Position numbers and translations under genes: made by a program. 64,000 bases of DNA from JAIOZK01 sp964468645 (lineage in GTDB: Bacteria > Bacteroidota > Bacteroidia > Bacteroidales > JAIOZK01): the NCBI GenBank assembly GCA_964468645.1, contig CAYXUU010000021.1:1-64000 (forward strand). Direction: 5' to 3'. The notes beneath the pieces are model-generated. The model did not search any database and was not told where the DNA came from. It saw only the letters and a program-made list of their open reading frames with translations. The first letter of the stretch is position 1; the number at the start of each line of letters is the position of its first letter. Positions 9,616-18,033 of the stretch are shown one piece after another.

Positions 9616-9640
9616 ACAAGCACCAAATAACAAATAAATT
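9616..9640. repeat. Copy of dispersed CACCAAATA repeat
   Basis: The sequence acaagcaccaaataacaaataaatt is nearly the same as 26212-26236 (two mismatches), in another gene-free gap. There it forms one arm of an inverted pair. Here only the left arm is clear, upstream of the permease gene, so this may be a truncated copy. The rest of the 223-bp gap shows nothing I can name. Confidence 0.6.
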
Positions 9641-9765
9641 CCGGTATTCAATGACCAAATGACCAAAAAAGTCGACTGGCAAATGTTTTGCGTTTGAAAT
9701 TTGAGTACAAGGACTTATTTGAAAATTGGAATTTCACTGCTTATACTTCTTTCTTTATGCCTTAC

Positions 9766-10461
9766 CTAATTTGCTTTTCTCAGATAAATATTCCCGCTGA
9801 TCGTTTCCAGATTAATTGCAGTTCCTCCACCGTTAAGTGTGGCATCAATTACCTGGCCGCATACATGATGCATCCCCGATTCGTATTCCGGAAATTTAAG
9901 GTCTAAATTGGTAAATGCTTCTCCGGAAATGGTGCTCATTTCAATTTCAGCTTTTTTTCTGGCATTAAGACTCAAGTCAATAAAACCACTGATTGTGTTA
10001 ATGTGCATCTCGTTTTCGAATCCGGTAATAATAATATCGCCACTGATGGTGTGGATATTCAGTTTAACATCTTCCGGAATAAATACCTCAAAAAACAGTT
10101 CCAGACTCAGGTTGCAATTATTGATATAATAATCACCGTCTTCATCTTTCTTAATAGTATAGCTTTCTTTATGCAGATCTTCCATATTTTTAATTTCTGA
10201 GGTTATTTTCACACCTGATCCTGATTTTCCTGATAGCAGTTCAAATGCATCATTGTCCTCATTATCGTTGATATTCACACTAACTTTTACAAATACTTCA
10301 TCCTTGTTCCAGGTCTTTATATTGATCTCATCGGCGAAATCAAAATCAAGATCCACTGTTTCCCCTTTTGAGACACTAATCCGGTCTTCAACTATCCGGG
10401 GCGAATCACCAAGAAATAAAGACACAAGGATGACTGTCAATACATGTATGATTGTTTTCAT
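9766..10461 (-). CDS. DUF4097-like putative adhesin/beta-helix protein
   Basis: The 231-residue protein has a short N-terminal signal peptide (about residues 1-18). Most of the rest is strand-turn repeats of the DUF4097/DUF4098 type, with recurring T(I)SG motifs (HTISGDI, NTISGFI, STISGEA, ETISGNI) that mark rungs of a beta-helix. It ends NIYLRK, like the paralogue immediately upstream. The function is unknown; the family sits in cell-surface and stress operons. It lies 95 bp downstream of the second DUF4097 gene on the same strand, after the sigma/anti-sigma pair. The intervening bases contain an inverted repeat of GAAGGTGCATGCA/TGCATGTTAATC type but no clear terminator. Confidence 0.8.
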   Translation of the reverse strand: MKTIIHVLTVILVSLFLGDSPRIVEDRISVSKGETVDLDFDFADEINIKTWNKDEVFVKVSVNINDNEDNDAFELLSGKSGSGVKITSEIKNMEDLHKESYTIKKDEDGDYYINNCNLSLELFFEVFIPEDVKLNIHTISGDIIITGFENEMHINTISGFIDLSLNARKKAEIEMSTISGEAFTNLDLKFPEYESGMHHVCGQVIDATLNGGGTAINLETISGNIYLRKAN

Positions 10462-10556
10462 TATTGATCGATTTTTAGACTAATTAATAAACCGTATGAT
10501 TATGAAGGTGCATGCATTCAATGATTAACATGCACCTTCAGGGATATGAAGCCCGA

Positions 10557-11336
10557 TTATTTTTTTCTCAGGTAAACATTGCTGTTTATTGAGCTGAGTT
10601 TTAGATCAACACCACCACCATTTATAGTTCCTTCATAGGAACTTCCACCAACCTGCCTTATGCCTTTTTTATCATCCTCGAATTTGATATCGAAATTGGT
10701 GAAGGCTTCGCCGTGTATTGTTCCAAGTGTAATATCAGCAGCTGTGTTTCCAGGTAAAGTAACATCCACATCACCATTAATACACTCAATCGTTGTGGGA
10801 GCATCCTGGCTCAGTTTTGTGAATACAATTTCTGCATCCCCATTTATTGCATAGATTGAAACCGGTCCGGAAATATTCTCCAGGTTGATATCACCATTCA
10901 GGGTTGAAACGGCAATCTCACCCGAGAAATCCTTAATGGATACATCCTTAGCCATATGATGCTGATAATTAACATGAAGTGCAATGCTGTTCGGAACCAT
11001 AATGGTATATACAGCATCTGCTGCCTGTTTATTGGCAGGCTCGAGCATGATATTGTTCCCGTTTTCTATAAATACCAAGCCAATCCCTGTGTTATCCTCC
11101 AGAGTGTTGTATAAAGATTTCAGGCCATCAGCCCTTTCAGGTGGCTTGGAATAATCATTGGTTTTAACGATCAGGTCATTCCCATTATGCCCCTGAATAT
11201 TGATATCCTCCACCATTCTTTCCAGTTTCAAAGTGGCTCCTGACTTTACGGCTTTCTTGAATTCCTGGGCTACTGTTCCTGATGCGATAAGAAACCCCGC
11301 TAATACTGCAAGACTTAATTTAATTGTTGTTTTCAT
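10557..11336 (-). CDS. DUF4097-like putative adhesin/beta-helix protein
   Basis: The 259-residue protein has a signal peptide (about residues 1-23, ending GTVAQ). Its beta-helix repeats carry motifs such as STLNGDI, YAINGDA, ECINGDV and GTIHGEA. The C-terminal GGGVDLKLSS...NVYLRKK segment matches the downstream DUF4097 gene, so the two are tandem paralogues. The reading frame is closed, and the ATG at 11336 starts a standard lysine-then-hydrophobic leader. It sits 174 bp after the anti-sigma factor gene on the same strand, separated by a 7-bp tandem array. The molecular function is unknown. The position suggests an exported product of the ECF-controlled operon. Confidence 0.8.
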   Translation of the reverse strand: MKTTIKLSLAVLAGFLIASGTVAQEFKKAVKSGATLKLERMVEDINIQGHNGNDLIVKTNDYSKPPERADGLKSLYNTLEDNTGIGLVFIENGNNIMLEPANKQAADAVYTIMVPNSIALHVNYQHHMAKDVSIKDFSGEIAVSTLNGDINLENISGPVSIYAINGDAEIVFTKLSQDAPTTIECINGDVDVTLPGNTAADITLGTIHGEAFTNFDIKFEDDKKGIRQVGGSSYEGTINGGGVDLKLSSINSNVYLRKK

Positions 11337-11464
11337 TTTTATTTAAAATTTTGGTTCAACATTTGTTATTCTTTAATACCAGGTGTCATCGTGCCGGCTT
11401 AAACACCTGTTTTATCCTGAACCGCGGCTATTGCAATTGTTTATTGTTTATTTTTTATTGTATT

Positions 11465-11499
11465 TTCACTGTTCACTATTCACTATTCACTGTTCACTA
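11465..11499. repeat. 7-bp tandem array (TTCACTR)x5
   Basis: Five consecutive 7-mers read ttcactg, ttcacta, ttcacta, ttcactg, ttcacta. The array lies between the anti-sigma factor stop and the DUF4097 start. It is in the leader of a minus-strand gene, so copy-number change could alter spacing or mRNA structure. Confidence 0.8.
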
Positions 11500-11510
11500 T
11501 ACACGACTCA

Positions 11511-12323
11511 CTAAATTAAAACATCCACTCCCCGCTTGGCCTGCGCCTTAACAACATCCATTGACCTGTCGTCAATCATGATCTTTCTGAACTGATCAAC
11601 GGCACCCGTTTCCTGCAATTCAACCAGAACATTGATCAGGGTAATTTGCATCAGCGGATCGGATTCTTTTTCAAGTGTATTTATAAGAAACTCCCTCACA
11701 TAGGCTTCCTGTCCATAAGTTTTCATTGCACTCACTGCCGTCATTCTGACATTGGGATTTTCATCTTTCCCAATGGTTTTAATCAGGGCATCGATAAACC
11801 TCGGATCTGGTTCTGTAATTTGTTCCTGTATATAATTTACTGCCTGTATTCTATGACTTGGTGAATCTTCCTGTAACTGCACAAGCAGCATCATTTGTTT
11901 CATTTCACCTACCTGGTCCTTAAGTTCTGAAAGCTCAGAATTTGAATTGCTCATATTGATCAATAAACCAAACAACACACCTGTAACCAAAATGGCAATA
12001 CCGGCAGCAATACGACCAATTAAATATGATTTACCTTCATTTCCCGAAAGAAAAAGAAATTTTCCTATGGGCTTCTTGCTGCCTGTTTTGGATATTGATT
12101 CTTTCTCTTCTTGCAACTTCGACATAAAGTTAGCTCTTAGGTACTCGCCTGGTTTTTCTTCAGGTGTCTTATCCATCAATTCGAAAATTTCAAGTAATTC
12201 CTCCATCTCCTGCCTGCATTGTTTACAAGCTGTCAGATGTTGCTGTACAAGTTCTGTATTTTCCTTATCCAGCTTCTTATCCGCAAAATCTATCAAAAGT
12301 GACTGTATCTTCCTGCATTCCAT
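11511..12323 (-). CDS. Zinc-finger anti-sigma factor with HEAT-repeat periplasmic domain
   Basis: The 270-residue protein opens with a putative zinc-finger anti-sigma domain (zf-HC2). The HLTACKQC motif near residues 29-36 gives H-x3-C-x2-C. A transmembrane helix lies at about residues 105-125. The extracytoplasmic part (about 165-270) reads as HEAT-like alpha repeats, with phrases such as NPNVRMTAVSAM and DPLMQITLINVL. The expected role is to hold the ECF sigma factor encoded 10 bp upstream and release it on an envelope signal sensed by the repeats. The tight spacing and the shared strand support a sigma/anti-sigma pair. Confidence 0.88.
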   Translation of the reverse strand: MECRKIQSLLIDFADKKLDKENTELVQQHLTACKQCRQEMEELLEIFELMDKTPEEKPGEYLRANFMSKLQEEKESISKTGSKKPIGKFLFLSGNEGKSYLIGRIAAGIAILVTGVLFGLLINMSNSNSELSELKDQVGEMKQMMLLVQLQEDSPSHRIQAVNYIQEQITEPDPRFIDALIKTIGKDENPNVRMTAVSAMKTYGQEAYVREFLINTLEKESDPLMQITLINVLVELQETGAVDQFRKIMIDDRSMDVVKAQAKRGVDVLI

Positions 12324-12333
12324 GATATAATTG

Positions 12334-12882
12334 TTAAGCGATTTGAAAGTAAATTTCCCTTAGTTTTTTAATGGCCCGATGTATCTTCACCCTGACAGCA
12401 CCCTCTGAATTTCCGGTTATCCTTGCGATCTCGTTATACTGCAGATCCTGGAACCTGCTCAGTTCAATAATCTCCCTGTCTTCATCAGGTAATACCTGTA
12501 AGGCATCATGTAAAATTTTATGACGTTGTTCCCGGTCAAATTCAGCCTGTGCATCCCCGGCTTTTTCACCCAGGCGTTCCACATCTTTATCTGCTGAATA
12601 ATCAAGCCTGTTTTTCTGGTAATTGTCTATGTGAACGTTTCTTGCCATCTGGTATATCCAGGTTTTAAATTTATATTCTTCCTTGTAAGTATGCCTGTAA
12701 CTGATTATCCTGCTGAATACATTCTGTGTCAGGTCTTCAGCCGTTTCCCTGTTGTGGGTCAATCGCAGAAAGAAATTAAACAGGCGTATATTATATTTGT
12801 CAAATAACGGTACCAGTGCGTCCAGGTCACCCTGCTTAACAACCTTCATTAAATCTTCATCTGTTTTTCCGATCACTGGCAT
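12334..12882 (-). CDS. ECF-type RNA polymerase sigma factor
   Basis: Sigma-70 region 2 is visible near residues 20-90 (LFNFFLRLTHNRETAEDLTQ and FKTWIYQMARN). Region 4 lies near the C-terminus (LPDEDREIIELSR, then NSEGAVRVKIHRA for DNA recognition of the -35 element). The ATG at 12882 is preferred over the in-frame TTG at 12897. The product is about 182 residues, usual for the family. It is the first gene of a minus-strand series followed by its anti-sigma factor, two DUF4097 proteins and a permease. ECF operons are commonly autoregulated, but I could not identify a recognisable target promoter in the 217-bp gap upstream. Confidence 0.92.
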   Translation of the reverse strand: MPVIGKTDEDLMKVVKQGDLDALVPLFDKYNIRLFNFFLRLTHNRETAEDLTQNVFSRIISYRHTYKEEYKFKTWIYQMARNVHIDNYQKNRLDYSADKDVERLGEKAGDAQAEFDREQRHKILHDALQVLPDEDREIIELSRFQDLQYNEIARITGNSEGAVRVKIHRAIKKLREIYFQIA

Positions 12883-13114
12883 TTGTGTTGCTTTCAATAA
12901 TGATTACCTGAGAATTTCAGGAATGTTACAAGATAAAAAAATTTTAGAAAATTTTTTATTGTAAGTGTGTTGTCTGCATAATTATATGGAAATATGATAA
13001 TGAGATAACATCCGTAATGCAGGAGGGGATAGCATCCCTGTGTGGAAATTAGATACATGGAAATAAGAGGAAATATATCGAAATATAAAGGAGTAATTCA
13101 ACTGCAGGGTAATT

Positions 13115-13714
13115 CTATTTTAAGATATAAATAAATCCAATCGTAAATCCAGTAGATCTTGACTGATAATCAGCCGGATACTTTCCTAATGTGCCGACAT
13201 AAATTGTTTTCATCCCGAAACTATTTTGATAATCTAAAGACAGCCCGTATTGTTTATGGAAATAATACTTGAATCCGATATTCATTAAAAAACCAAAATC
13301 ATAATTACTTTTTGAATTCTCAAATCTTGAGTATTCATTTTTTATATTATAACTCAGGAGAAATCCATTGTATATACCACCTCCTAATGAAAATTTAAAT
13401 TTACGACCTAAGTTCAGTTGTAGTATTAAAGGTAGGCGCAGGTAATATAAATCAATTGATCTGTTTCCCGATTGTAAAAATCCCAGGCCGGTTCGAATGG
13501 ACAAGAGTGTTTTACAGGGTGAATATTCAAGTCCGATTTCAAAGTTACCTTTCCATCCAATATCGTTGTAATCCTGAAATATATCCTTAATTGATGGTGA
13601 ATATTCAACAATAGACTTTGATAAACCAATATTCCCGGATAATATTAAAACCTGGGTTTTACTATCTGATGCAGAAAAAATAAGAAACAAAATTGTTATA
13701 ATTAATGTTCTCAT
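13115..13714 (-). CDS. Outer-membrane beta-barrel protein (PorT-like)
   Basis: The start is placed at the ATG at 13714. It gives a proper signal peptide (MRTLIITILFLIFSASDS), whereas the upstream ATG at 13762 would put 16 unlike residues in front. The remaining sequence alternates strands and turns and contains LRLPLILQLNLG and FSLGGGIYNG, phrases typical of the outer-membrane beta-barrel domain of PorT-like proteins. The mature length of about 180 residues fits a barrel of roughly eight strands. It follows the rhomboid protease on the same strand within about 45 bp, so co-transcription is likely. The exact function is unknown. Confidence 0.75.
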   Translation of the reverse strand: MRTLIITILFLIFSASDSKTQVLILSGNIGLSKSIVEYSPSIKDIFQDYNDIGWKGNFEIGLEYSPCKTLLSIRTGLGFLQSGNRSIDLYYLRLPLILQLNLGRKFKFSLGGGIYNGFLLSYNIKNEYSRFENSKSNYDFGFLMNIGFKYYFHKQYGLSLDYQNSFGMKTIYVGTLGKYPADYQSRSTGFTIGFIYILK

Positions 13715-13758
13715 TTTGTAGTGAAATAATGATTCACAAAAATAATAAAAATTGACAA

Positions 13759-14427
13759 TCAATTTCGCCGAAAATGCCTCTCATCCATTTTCCAGTAGGC
13801 ATTCGGATCATCTTCATCATCATCCTCGTCTTCAAACTCCCAGGAATATCGTTTTTTCTGGGGGCCCTGTTTTCTGTAAAAGATAGCGAGGATTAATCCG
13901 GCCACCATACCCATTAAATGCGATTCCCATGAAATGGGTTTATCAGGAAAGAACTCAGGAAAGACACCCCATACCATACTCCCGTACAGAAAGGCAATAA
14001 CGAGGGTTACGACCATTAACCTTGGATTGCGCCTGATGATCCCGCTGACAAAAAGAAAGGATGCAATTCCGTAAACAAGCCCGCTGGCGCCAATATGATA
14101 TGACTCCCGGCCCAGAAACCAAACCCATACACCTGTAAATATCCAGATCAGAAATAACACCCGAAAGGCAATCTTTCTATAAAAACTAAAAAGTAAGAAT
14201 CCTAGCACAAAAAGGGAAGTCGTATTGGCAATAAGGTGTGAAAAATCAGCATGGATCAAAGGAGCTGTTACAATCCCAATAAGCCCTTTATAGGATAAAG
14301 GAAATAATCCGGCCTGTACAAAACTTATATCAAAGGCAACTTCAACGATCTTCACCAGCCACAAAAAAAGTATAAATAAAAATGGAAAGACCAGACTACT
14401 TATCAATTCCTTTTTTTCAGAACTCAT
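13759..14427 (-). CDS. Rhomboid-family intramembrane serine protease
   Basis: The 222-residue polytopic membrane protein shows the rhomboid hallmarks. GASG carries the catalytic serine (about residue 115), the histidine partner lies in SWESHLMGM (about residue 170), and a conserved HxxxN-like HLIAN sits in the second helix (about residues 64-68). About six hydrophobic helices are visible. The short C-terminal tail is very acidic (EDEDDDEDD near residue 200) and may be cytoplasmic. Rhomboids cleave transmembrane segments of substrates; the target here is unknown. The gene is read together with the beta-barrel gene downstream. The 294 bp upstream, to the divergent TonB receptor, show no feature I can name. 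Confidence 0.9.
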   Translation of the reverse strand: MSSEKKELISSLVFPFLFILFLWLVKIVEVAFDISFVQAGLFPLSYKGLIGIVTAPLIHADFSHLIANTTSLFVLGFLLFSFYRKIAFRVLFLIWIFTGVWVWFLGRESYHIGASGLVYGIASFLFVSGIIRRNPRLMVVTLVIAFLYGSMVWGVFPEFFPDKPISWESHLMGMVAGLILAIFYRKQGPQKKRYSWEFEDEDDDEDDPNAYWKMDERHFRRN

Positions 14428-14721
14428 AATTACTAAGGTAAATTAATTATTTATTAAATCTTGTGATCATATATCGTGCCCAAGTAATTTATAAACTTAT
14501 TTACCGTTAATTTCACTAACTTATTGAGTTAATTATGCATTGTCCGGAGTCATTTCCCCGTTTATCAGGGAAAAAAGGGTTTTTAACAAATATTAACTTC
14601 GCTTTGCGACCATTAGCAACTTATTTTGTCAATAAAAATAAAATTAAAATCCCCTTTGGACAAAATATTTATTTAAGATTCGAATACTGATCTTATAACC
14701 AACGTATTAAAACCAATTTTA

Positions 14722-17097
14722 ATGAAATCAATATATTCCCTTTTATTCCTGTTCCTGATGTTTTGGCCGGCCGTTCATGCAATACCTCCTGATGGTGAGG
14801 GTGATGATGCTGGTGTTAAATTTACCATCAGCGGGCATATCAAAGACCAGAATACCGGAGAAGACCTTATCGGTGCAACAATTTACATAACAGAAATCGG
14901 TGGAGGAACGGTTACCAATGCATATGGCTTCTATTCTATAAGCATACCCCCGGGAGAATATCATATAACATACTCCTATGTTGGTTTTGAAACGATTGAA
15001 AAGGAAATCAACCTGGATCGGAACTTCACCATTAACATTGAACTTGAACCAAGGCAAGAACTTCTTGACGAAGTAATCATTGTCGGGCAGGCAATGGATG
15101 ATAATGTAAAGAAAGCTGAAATGAGTGTTCAGAAGATGGATACCAAAACCATCAAAAAGATCCCGGCACTGATGGGTGAAGTTGATGTTATCAAGGCTAT
15201 TCAGTTATTACCCGGAGTTCAAACAACTGCAGAAGGAACATCCGGATTCAGTGTACGAGGAGGAAATCCTGATCAGAACCTGATCCTCCTGGATGAAGCA
15301 ACGGTTTACAACCCCTCACACCTGATGGGATTTTTCTCGGTTTTTAACAATGATGCATTAAAAGATGTAAAGCTTTATAAAGGTGACATTCCGGCGGCTT
15401 ATGGTGGCAGATTGTCATCGCTACTGGATGTAAGAATGAAAGATGGCAATCTCAAGCACTTCGCGGCTACAGGCGGAATAGGTACAATTTCAAGCAGGCT
15501 TACCCTTGAAGCCCCCATTGTAAAAGATAAAGCATCGTTTATTGTTTCAGGCAGAAGAACGTATGCAGATTTGTTTTTAGCATTTTCAAAAGATGAAGAT
15601 ATAAAGAACAATAAATTATATTTCTACGATTTGAATGCTAAAGTGAACTGGGAGATCAATGAAAACAACCGTGTATATGCTTCCTTTTACCATGGAAAAG
15701 ATATTTTCAAAAGTGAGGATTTTAAGATGGGCTGGGGCAATGAAACCGAAACTATTCGCTGGAATCATTTGTTTTCCAAACAATTGTTTTCAAATTTTAC
15801 ATTCCTGCGAAGCCGTTTTGATTATCACCTCGGTGTCCCGGAAGGGGAACCTGAATCATTCTCCTGGGACTCTGACCTATTGGATTATAGCGTAAGGGCC
15901 GATTTTCATTATTTCCCAAATGCTGATTATTCAATAAGATTCGGGGTATCTTCCATTTTTCACAACTTTGATCCGGGCTCAGCCAGGGGTCTTGGAGAAG
16001 AAAGTTTCTTTACCGAATATACCGTACCGAAAAACTATGCACTCGAATCAGCTATTTATGCCAGCAATGAACATAAAATCGGTGCAAGGCTGATTCTGAA
16101 GTATGGATTGAGATTCTCTATCTTTAACAACATAGGAAAGGGTACCATTTATCAATTCGATCAGGATTATTTAAAAATCGATTCTACAGTTTATCCAGGT
16201 GGGGAATTCTTTAATACATATTCAGGCCTCGAACCACGTTTGGGTATAACTTATGTCCTTACCGATAAGAGTTCGGTAAAAGCAAGTTATTCAAGGACAA
16301 ACCAGTATGTACACCTGGCTACAAATTCAACTGCCGGTACACCTCTGGATGTCTGGATTCCCTCCAGTCCGAATGTTAAGCCACAGATTGGAGACCTGGC
16401 TGCGCTGGGATATTTCAGAAATTTCCTGGATAATACTATCGAAACATCTGTTGAAGGATATTATAAAGTTAACAGGAATGCCATTGATTTTAAAGACCAC
16501 GCTGAACTATTGCTCAACAAGGAGATCGAAGGGGAATTACGATTTGGCAATGCATGGTCGTATGGTGTGGAGGTCATGGTTAACTTAAATATGAACAGGT
16601 TGTCAGGTTGGGTGAGTTATACCTGGTCACGTTCGTGGAGAGAGATTGAAGAAATCAATAATGGAAATAAATATCCTTCACCTTACGACAGACCGAATGA
16701 TATCTCTGTTGTGTTGAATTATGACCTTAGCAAAAGGGTTTCATTTGGTGCAACCTGGGTATATATGACAGGATCACCTGTAACCTTTCCTACAGGAAGG
16801 TTTGTTTATGGTAATGTAATTACACCGGTTTATTCAGACAGAAACTCCTACAGACTTCCTGACTATCACCGCCTTGATCTTTCTTTTACCCTCAGGGGAA
16901 AAGATAAACCGGGCAAGAAATGGTTTGGCGAATGGAATATTTCAGTTTACAATGCTTATGCACGTAAAAATGCATGGGTAATCAATTTCGAACAGGAAAC
17001 GGATGTCAATGGCAATAACACCAATGAAACCTATGCAGAGATGACATATCTATTCGGGATCATACCATCAGTTACCTATAATTTCCGATTCAGATAA
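14722..17097 (+). CDS. TonB-dependent outer-membrane receptor with carboxypeptidase-like N-domain
   Basis: The 791-residue protein begins with a signal peptide (about residues 1-20). A carboxypeptidase regulatory-like beta-sandwich follows (about 33-118, with ISGHIKD and GATIYIT). Then come a plug domain (about 130-235, containing IKAIQLLPGVQ and GFSVRGGNPDQN) and a beta-barrel running to the C-terminal aromatic-rich YNFRFR. Such receptors bring substrates across the outer membrane using TonB energy. A DUF4249 lipoprotein gene follows after 11 bp, a frequent partner arrangement. It is unlike SusC because the SusC-specific signature region and a SusD neighbour are absent. The transported substrate cannot be told from sequence. 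Confidence 0.92.
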   Translation: MKSIYSLLFLFLMFWPAVHAIPPDGEGDDAGVKFTISGHIKDQNTGEDLIGATIYITEIGGGTVTNAYGFYSISIPPGEYHITYSYVGFETIEKEINLDRNFTINIELEPRQELLDEVIIVGQAMDDNVKKAEMSVQKMDTKTIKKIPALMGEVDVIKAIQLLPGVQTTAEGTSGFSVRGGNPDQNLILLDEATVYNPSHLMGFFSVFNNDALKDVKLYKGDIPAAYGGRLSSLLDVRMKDGNLKHFAATGGIGTISSRLTLEAPIVKDKASFIVSGRRTYADLFLAFSKDEDIKNNKLYFYDLNAKVNWEINENNRVYASFYHGKDIFKSEDFKMGWGNETETIRWNHLFSKQLFSNFTFLRSRFDYHLGVPEGEPESFSWDSDLLDYSVRADFHYFPNADYSIRFGVSSIFHNFDPGSARGLGEESFFTEYTVPKNYALESAIYASNEHKIGARLILKYGLRFSIFNNIGKGTIYQFDQDYLKIDSTVYPGGEFFNTYSGLEPRLGITYVLTDKSSVKASYSRTNQYVHLATNSTAGTPLDVWIPSSPNVKPQIGDLAALGYFRNFLDNTIETSVEGYYKVNRNAIDFKDHAELLLNKEIEGELRFGNAWSYGVEVMVNLNMNRLSGWVSYTWSRSWREIEEINNGNKYPSPYDRPNDISVVLNYDLSKRVSFGATWVYMTGSPVTFPTGRFVYGNVITPVYSDRNSYRLPDYHRLDLSFTLRGKDKPGKKWFGEWNISVYNAYARKNAWVINFEQETDVNGNNTNETYAEMTYLFGIIPSVTYNFRFR

Positions 17098-17108
17098 AAA
17101 AGAAAAAA

Positions 17109-17960
17109 ATGAAAAACTTATTGATCATATTGATTATCGCCCTTGCAATATCTTCATGCACAAAAAGAATTGATATTGACCTTGATGAAACTTATACCCG
17201 CCTGGTTGTTGAAGGACAGATAACCGCTGACACCATGCAGCATTCCATTACCCTGACCACAACAACAAGTTATTACTATTCAGAAGAGGCCCCCCGGGTT
17301 AGCGGAGCAATGGTAAGCCTGAGTGATGGGGATACAACAATTCAACTGGACGAAGCAGAAGATGGCGTCTATGTTACTTCGTCAGATTATTATGGGATTA
17401 TTGGAAAAACATATACACTTGATATTACGCTCAGTGAAGAAATTAATAAGCATACTGACTATACTGCTACCTCAAAAATGAAGGCTGTGGCACCCATCGA
17501 TTCAATTACCCTTGAATTTAACGAAAGCTGGGGTTTTGAATACTGGGAGATCAGGCTCTGGGCATGGGAACCTCCAACAGTTGACTTTTATATGTTTAAT
17601 ATTGCCAGAAATGGGATTCTTGTTACAGATACCATTGATGAGGTTGTTGTAAGTGATGATATCCTTTTCAGCGGGAGTTTTACAAATGGGATAGGTGTGG
17701 GCTGGTTATTCCAGGAGCGGGAAGATCAGAAACTTGTTGTGGGTGACACAGTAACCCTGATCATGTCGGGCATTACAGAAGAATATTGCAAATATTTATG
17801 GGCTGTGCAGGATGAAAGCGGTTATAATGATCCCCTATTCAGTGGGCCTCCTGCAAATGTGGTAGGCAATATAAGTAATGGCGCCCTGGGATTCTTTACT
17901 GCTTATGCAAATTCGACCTCCTCAACCATTGTCAAACAGGGAGTTCCGGCATCTTTTTAA
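17109..17960 (+). CDS. DUF4249 domain-containing lipoprotein
   Basis: The 283-residue protein has a lipoprotein signal peptide ending in the lipobox AISSC (cysteine near residue 17). The DUF4249 fold follows, starting RLVVEGQIT and a transthyretin-like first domain (GAMVSLSDGD). Proteins of this family are surface or periplasmic lipoproteins encoded next to TonB receptors, as here, and probably assist ligand capture; the exact role is not established. The 11-bp gap to the receptor gene indicates co-translation in one operon. The protein ends KQGVPASF, with no extra domain. Confidence 0.87.
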   Translation: MKNLLIILIIALAISSCTKRIDIDLDETYTRLVVEGQITADTMQHSITLTTTTSYYYSEEAPRVSGAMVSLSDGDTTIQLDEAEDGVYVTSSDYYGIIGKTYTLDITLSEEINKHTDYTATSKMKAVAPIDSITLEFNESWGFEYWEIRLWAWEPPTVDFYMFNIARNGILVTDTIDEVVVSDDILFSGSFTNGIGVGWLFQEREDQKLVVGDTVTLIMSGITEEYCKYLWAVQDESGYNDPLFSGPPANVVGNISNGALGFFTAYANSTSSTIVKQGVPASF

Positions 17961-18002
17961 AAAGGATATAAAAAAAGCTTGATTTTGTGGTATAGATTGT
18001 TC

Positions 18003-18010
18003 TATATTTG
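18003..18010 (+). promoter_or_regulatory. Bacteroidota-type -7 box before purB
   Basis: TATATTTG fits the TAnnTTTG consensus and lies 24 bp before the purB ATG. A TTG at 17979-17981 is 21 bp upstream and could be the -33 element. The start point is inferred, not shown. Confidence 0.55.
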
Positions 18011-18033
18011 GAGAGACACAAATATCCAATATC

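Noticed and set aside
14428..14721. A small RNA or riboswitch before the TonB receptor
   Set aside because: The 294-bp gap is AT-rich with no conserved aptamer feature and no clear terminator pair, so no call is made.
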